Shown here: one piece after another, positions 14,604 through 15,416 of the stretch
Numbering within the stretch: position 1 is the first letter of the stretch
Layout: every line of letters begins with the position of its first letter
The notes under the pieces: generated by a model
Seen by the model: the letters and a program-made list of their open reading frames with translations, nothing else
Database searches by the model: none
Told to the model about the DNA's origin: nothing
Program-made: the position numbers and the translations under genes
From: an uncultured Rhodospirillales bacterium
GTDB taxonomy: Bacteria; Pseudomonadota; Alphaproteobacteria; Acetobacterales; Acetobacteraceae
DNA: 15,416 nucleotides
Assembly (NCBI GenBank): GCA_903844785.1
Contig: CAIMVB010000459.1
Location: forward strand, 1 to 15,416
Reading direction: 5' to 3'

Positions 14604-15416
14604 AGGGACGTTGATTGCTGAGAACCACCGTGCCGGAGGCAGAGAACATGCCGCCCACGCCATGCGCCACGCTGATTTTCACATTGGGCACTTGCGCCGG
14701 CGCGGTGCCGCGCACCTGACGCACGCTTTCTTGCAGGGCGAACATGCCATACATGCCGGTATGCGTATAAGAAAGCCCGCCGCCATTGGTGTTGATCGGT
14801 AGCTTCCCACCCGGCGCAGTATTGCGTTCCCAGATGAAATCCTTGGCTTCGCCGCGCTTGACGAAGCCAAGATCTTCCAGGCCATACATGGGCAGATGCG
14901 CGAAGGCGTCATAGATCATCAAATGATCCACATCGCTGTGTTTGATGCCGGCCATGCGGAAGGCTTCCGGCCCCGCCACGCGGAACGCACGAGATGAGGT
15001 GAAATCCTCCATCTGGCTCACCATGGTGGTTTCCACGCTTTCGCCACTGCCCAGGATGTAGCAAGGCTTGGTCGGGAAATCCTTGGCGCGGTCGGAGGAG
15101 GTGAGGATCAGCGCGCCGCCGCCATCCGTCACCAGGCAGCATTGCAGCAGCCGGAAGGGATAGGCGATCATTTTGCTGTTCAGCACATCATCAATCGTGA
15201 TCGGGTCCTTGAAGGCCGCGCGTGGGTTCTTCGCCGCCCATTCGCGCTGCACCACCGCAACCTGCGCCATTTGTTCATGCGTGACGCCATAGGTTTTCAT
15301 GTAGCGCAGCACAGGAATGGGGAAGAGTGTCGGCGGACCCATGGGGCCGAAGGGCGCTTCGAATTGGCCATTCAGGCTTTGTGGTTCTGCCGGGCGCGGC
15401 GTGCCATTGACGCGCG
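14602..15416 (-). CDS. Thiolase-family protein (SCP2/lipid-transfer type), 5' end off window
   Basis: The minus-strand frame is open to the right edge; 270 residues of the C-terminal part are visible, starting within the NGQFEAPFGP-type segment typical of thiolase-like acyl-CoA proteins. An internal ATG at 15342 is not the start. Later features are LLQCCLVTDGGGALIL, the HSDVDHLMIYDAF region, the catalytic-His segment NTNGGGLSYTHTGMYG and the C-terminal loop SVAHGVGGMFSASG. In canonical thiolases that loop carries a reactive cysteine; here it has histidine, as in the SCP2-thiolase/lipid-transfer-like branch often annotated acetyl-CoA acetyltransferase. The nucleophilic cysteine of the N-terminal half lies outside the window. 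A role in CoA-dependent breakdown or condensation of acyl groups is likely. It is upstream of, and probably co-transcribed with, the lyase gene. Confidence 0.87.
   Translation of the reverse strand, partial: RVNGTPRPAEPQSLNGQFEAPFGPMGPPTLFPIPVLRYMKTYGVTHEQMAQVAVVQREWAAKNPRAAFKDPITIDDVLNSKMIAYPFRLLQCCLVTDGGGALILTSSDRAKDFPTKPCYILGSGESVETTMVSQMEDFTSSRAFRVAGPEAFRMAGIKHSDVDHLMIYDAFAHLPMYGLEDLGFVKRGEAKDFIWERNTAPGGKLPINTNGGGLSYTHTGMYGMFALQESVRQVRGTAPAQVPNVKISVAHGVGGMFSASGTVVLSNQRP

Overview
The window looks like chromosome of an alphaproteobacterium, most likely of the Rhodospirillales/Acetobacteraceae type. This is inferred from gene content (ABC molybdate transport with a single-domain ModE, an orphan Bug/TctC binding protein beside a lyase and a thiolase, a limonene-monooxygenase-like LLM oxidoreductase, a large RTX protein) and from the GCG/GCC/CGC-heavy codons of the right-hand part. 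No rRNA, tRNA, CRISPR array, insertion sequence or phage gene was found. The window is almost fully coding, with no gene-free stretch over 300 bases.

Left block (about 1-6010, all minus strand). A large Ca2+-binding RTX repeat protein (start 6010) lies upstream of a tight run of five genes: msrA, msrB, a signal-peptide-bearing beta-propeller protein, a NodB-type polysaccharide deacetylase, and a sterol desaturase/fatty-acid hydroxylase-family membrane protein that runs off the left edge. Gaps are 18 bp or less, with an ATGA overlap between msrB and the propeller gene. Codon use here is visibly more A/T-rich at third positions than in the right block. The themes are methionine-sulfoxide repair, surface/secreted protein, polysaccharide and lipid modification.

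Middle block (6146-12036, plus strand), divergent from the RTX gene across a 135-bp intergenic region that holds a 10-bp palindrome and a 9-bp direct repeat. It is a compact molybdate operon, modA-modB-modC-modE (short, DNA-binding domain only), followed in the same direction by a NUDIX hydrolase, an LLM-class flavin monooxygenase and a PhoD-type phosphatase with a Tat-like signal. Junctions are mostly stop/start overlaps, so much of the block is probably co-transcribed. The modE-NUDIX gap (46 bp) is the likeliest place for a break.

Right block (12039-15416, minus strand), convergent with the middle block with only 2 bp between stop codons. In transcription order it holds a thiolase-family protein (5' end off the right edge), an argininosuccinate-lyase-superfamily enzyme lacking the usual argininosuccinate motif, and an orphan TctC/Bug periplasmic binding protein. 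This looks like a small uptake-and-catabolism operon for an unidentified organic acid.

Most genes belong to known families. The points most worth a second look are the divergent lyase beside the Bug protein and thiolase, the altered metal-site motif in the deacetylase, the composite RTX protein with its RTX-msr-propeller-deacetylase-desaturase neighbourhood, and the divergent mod/RTX control region.
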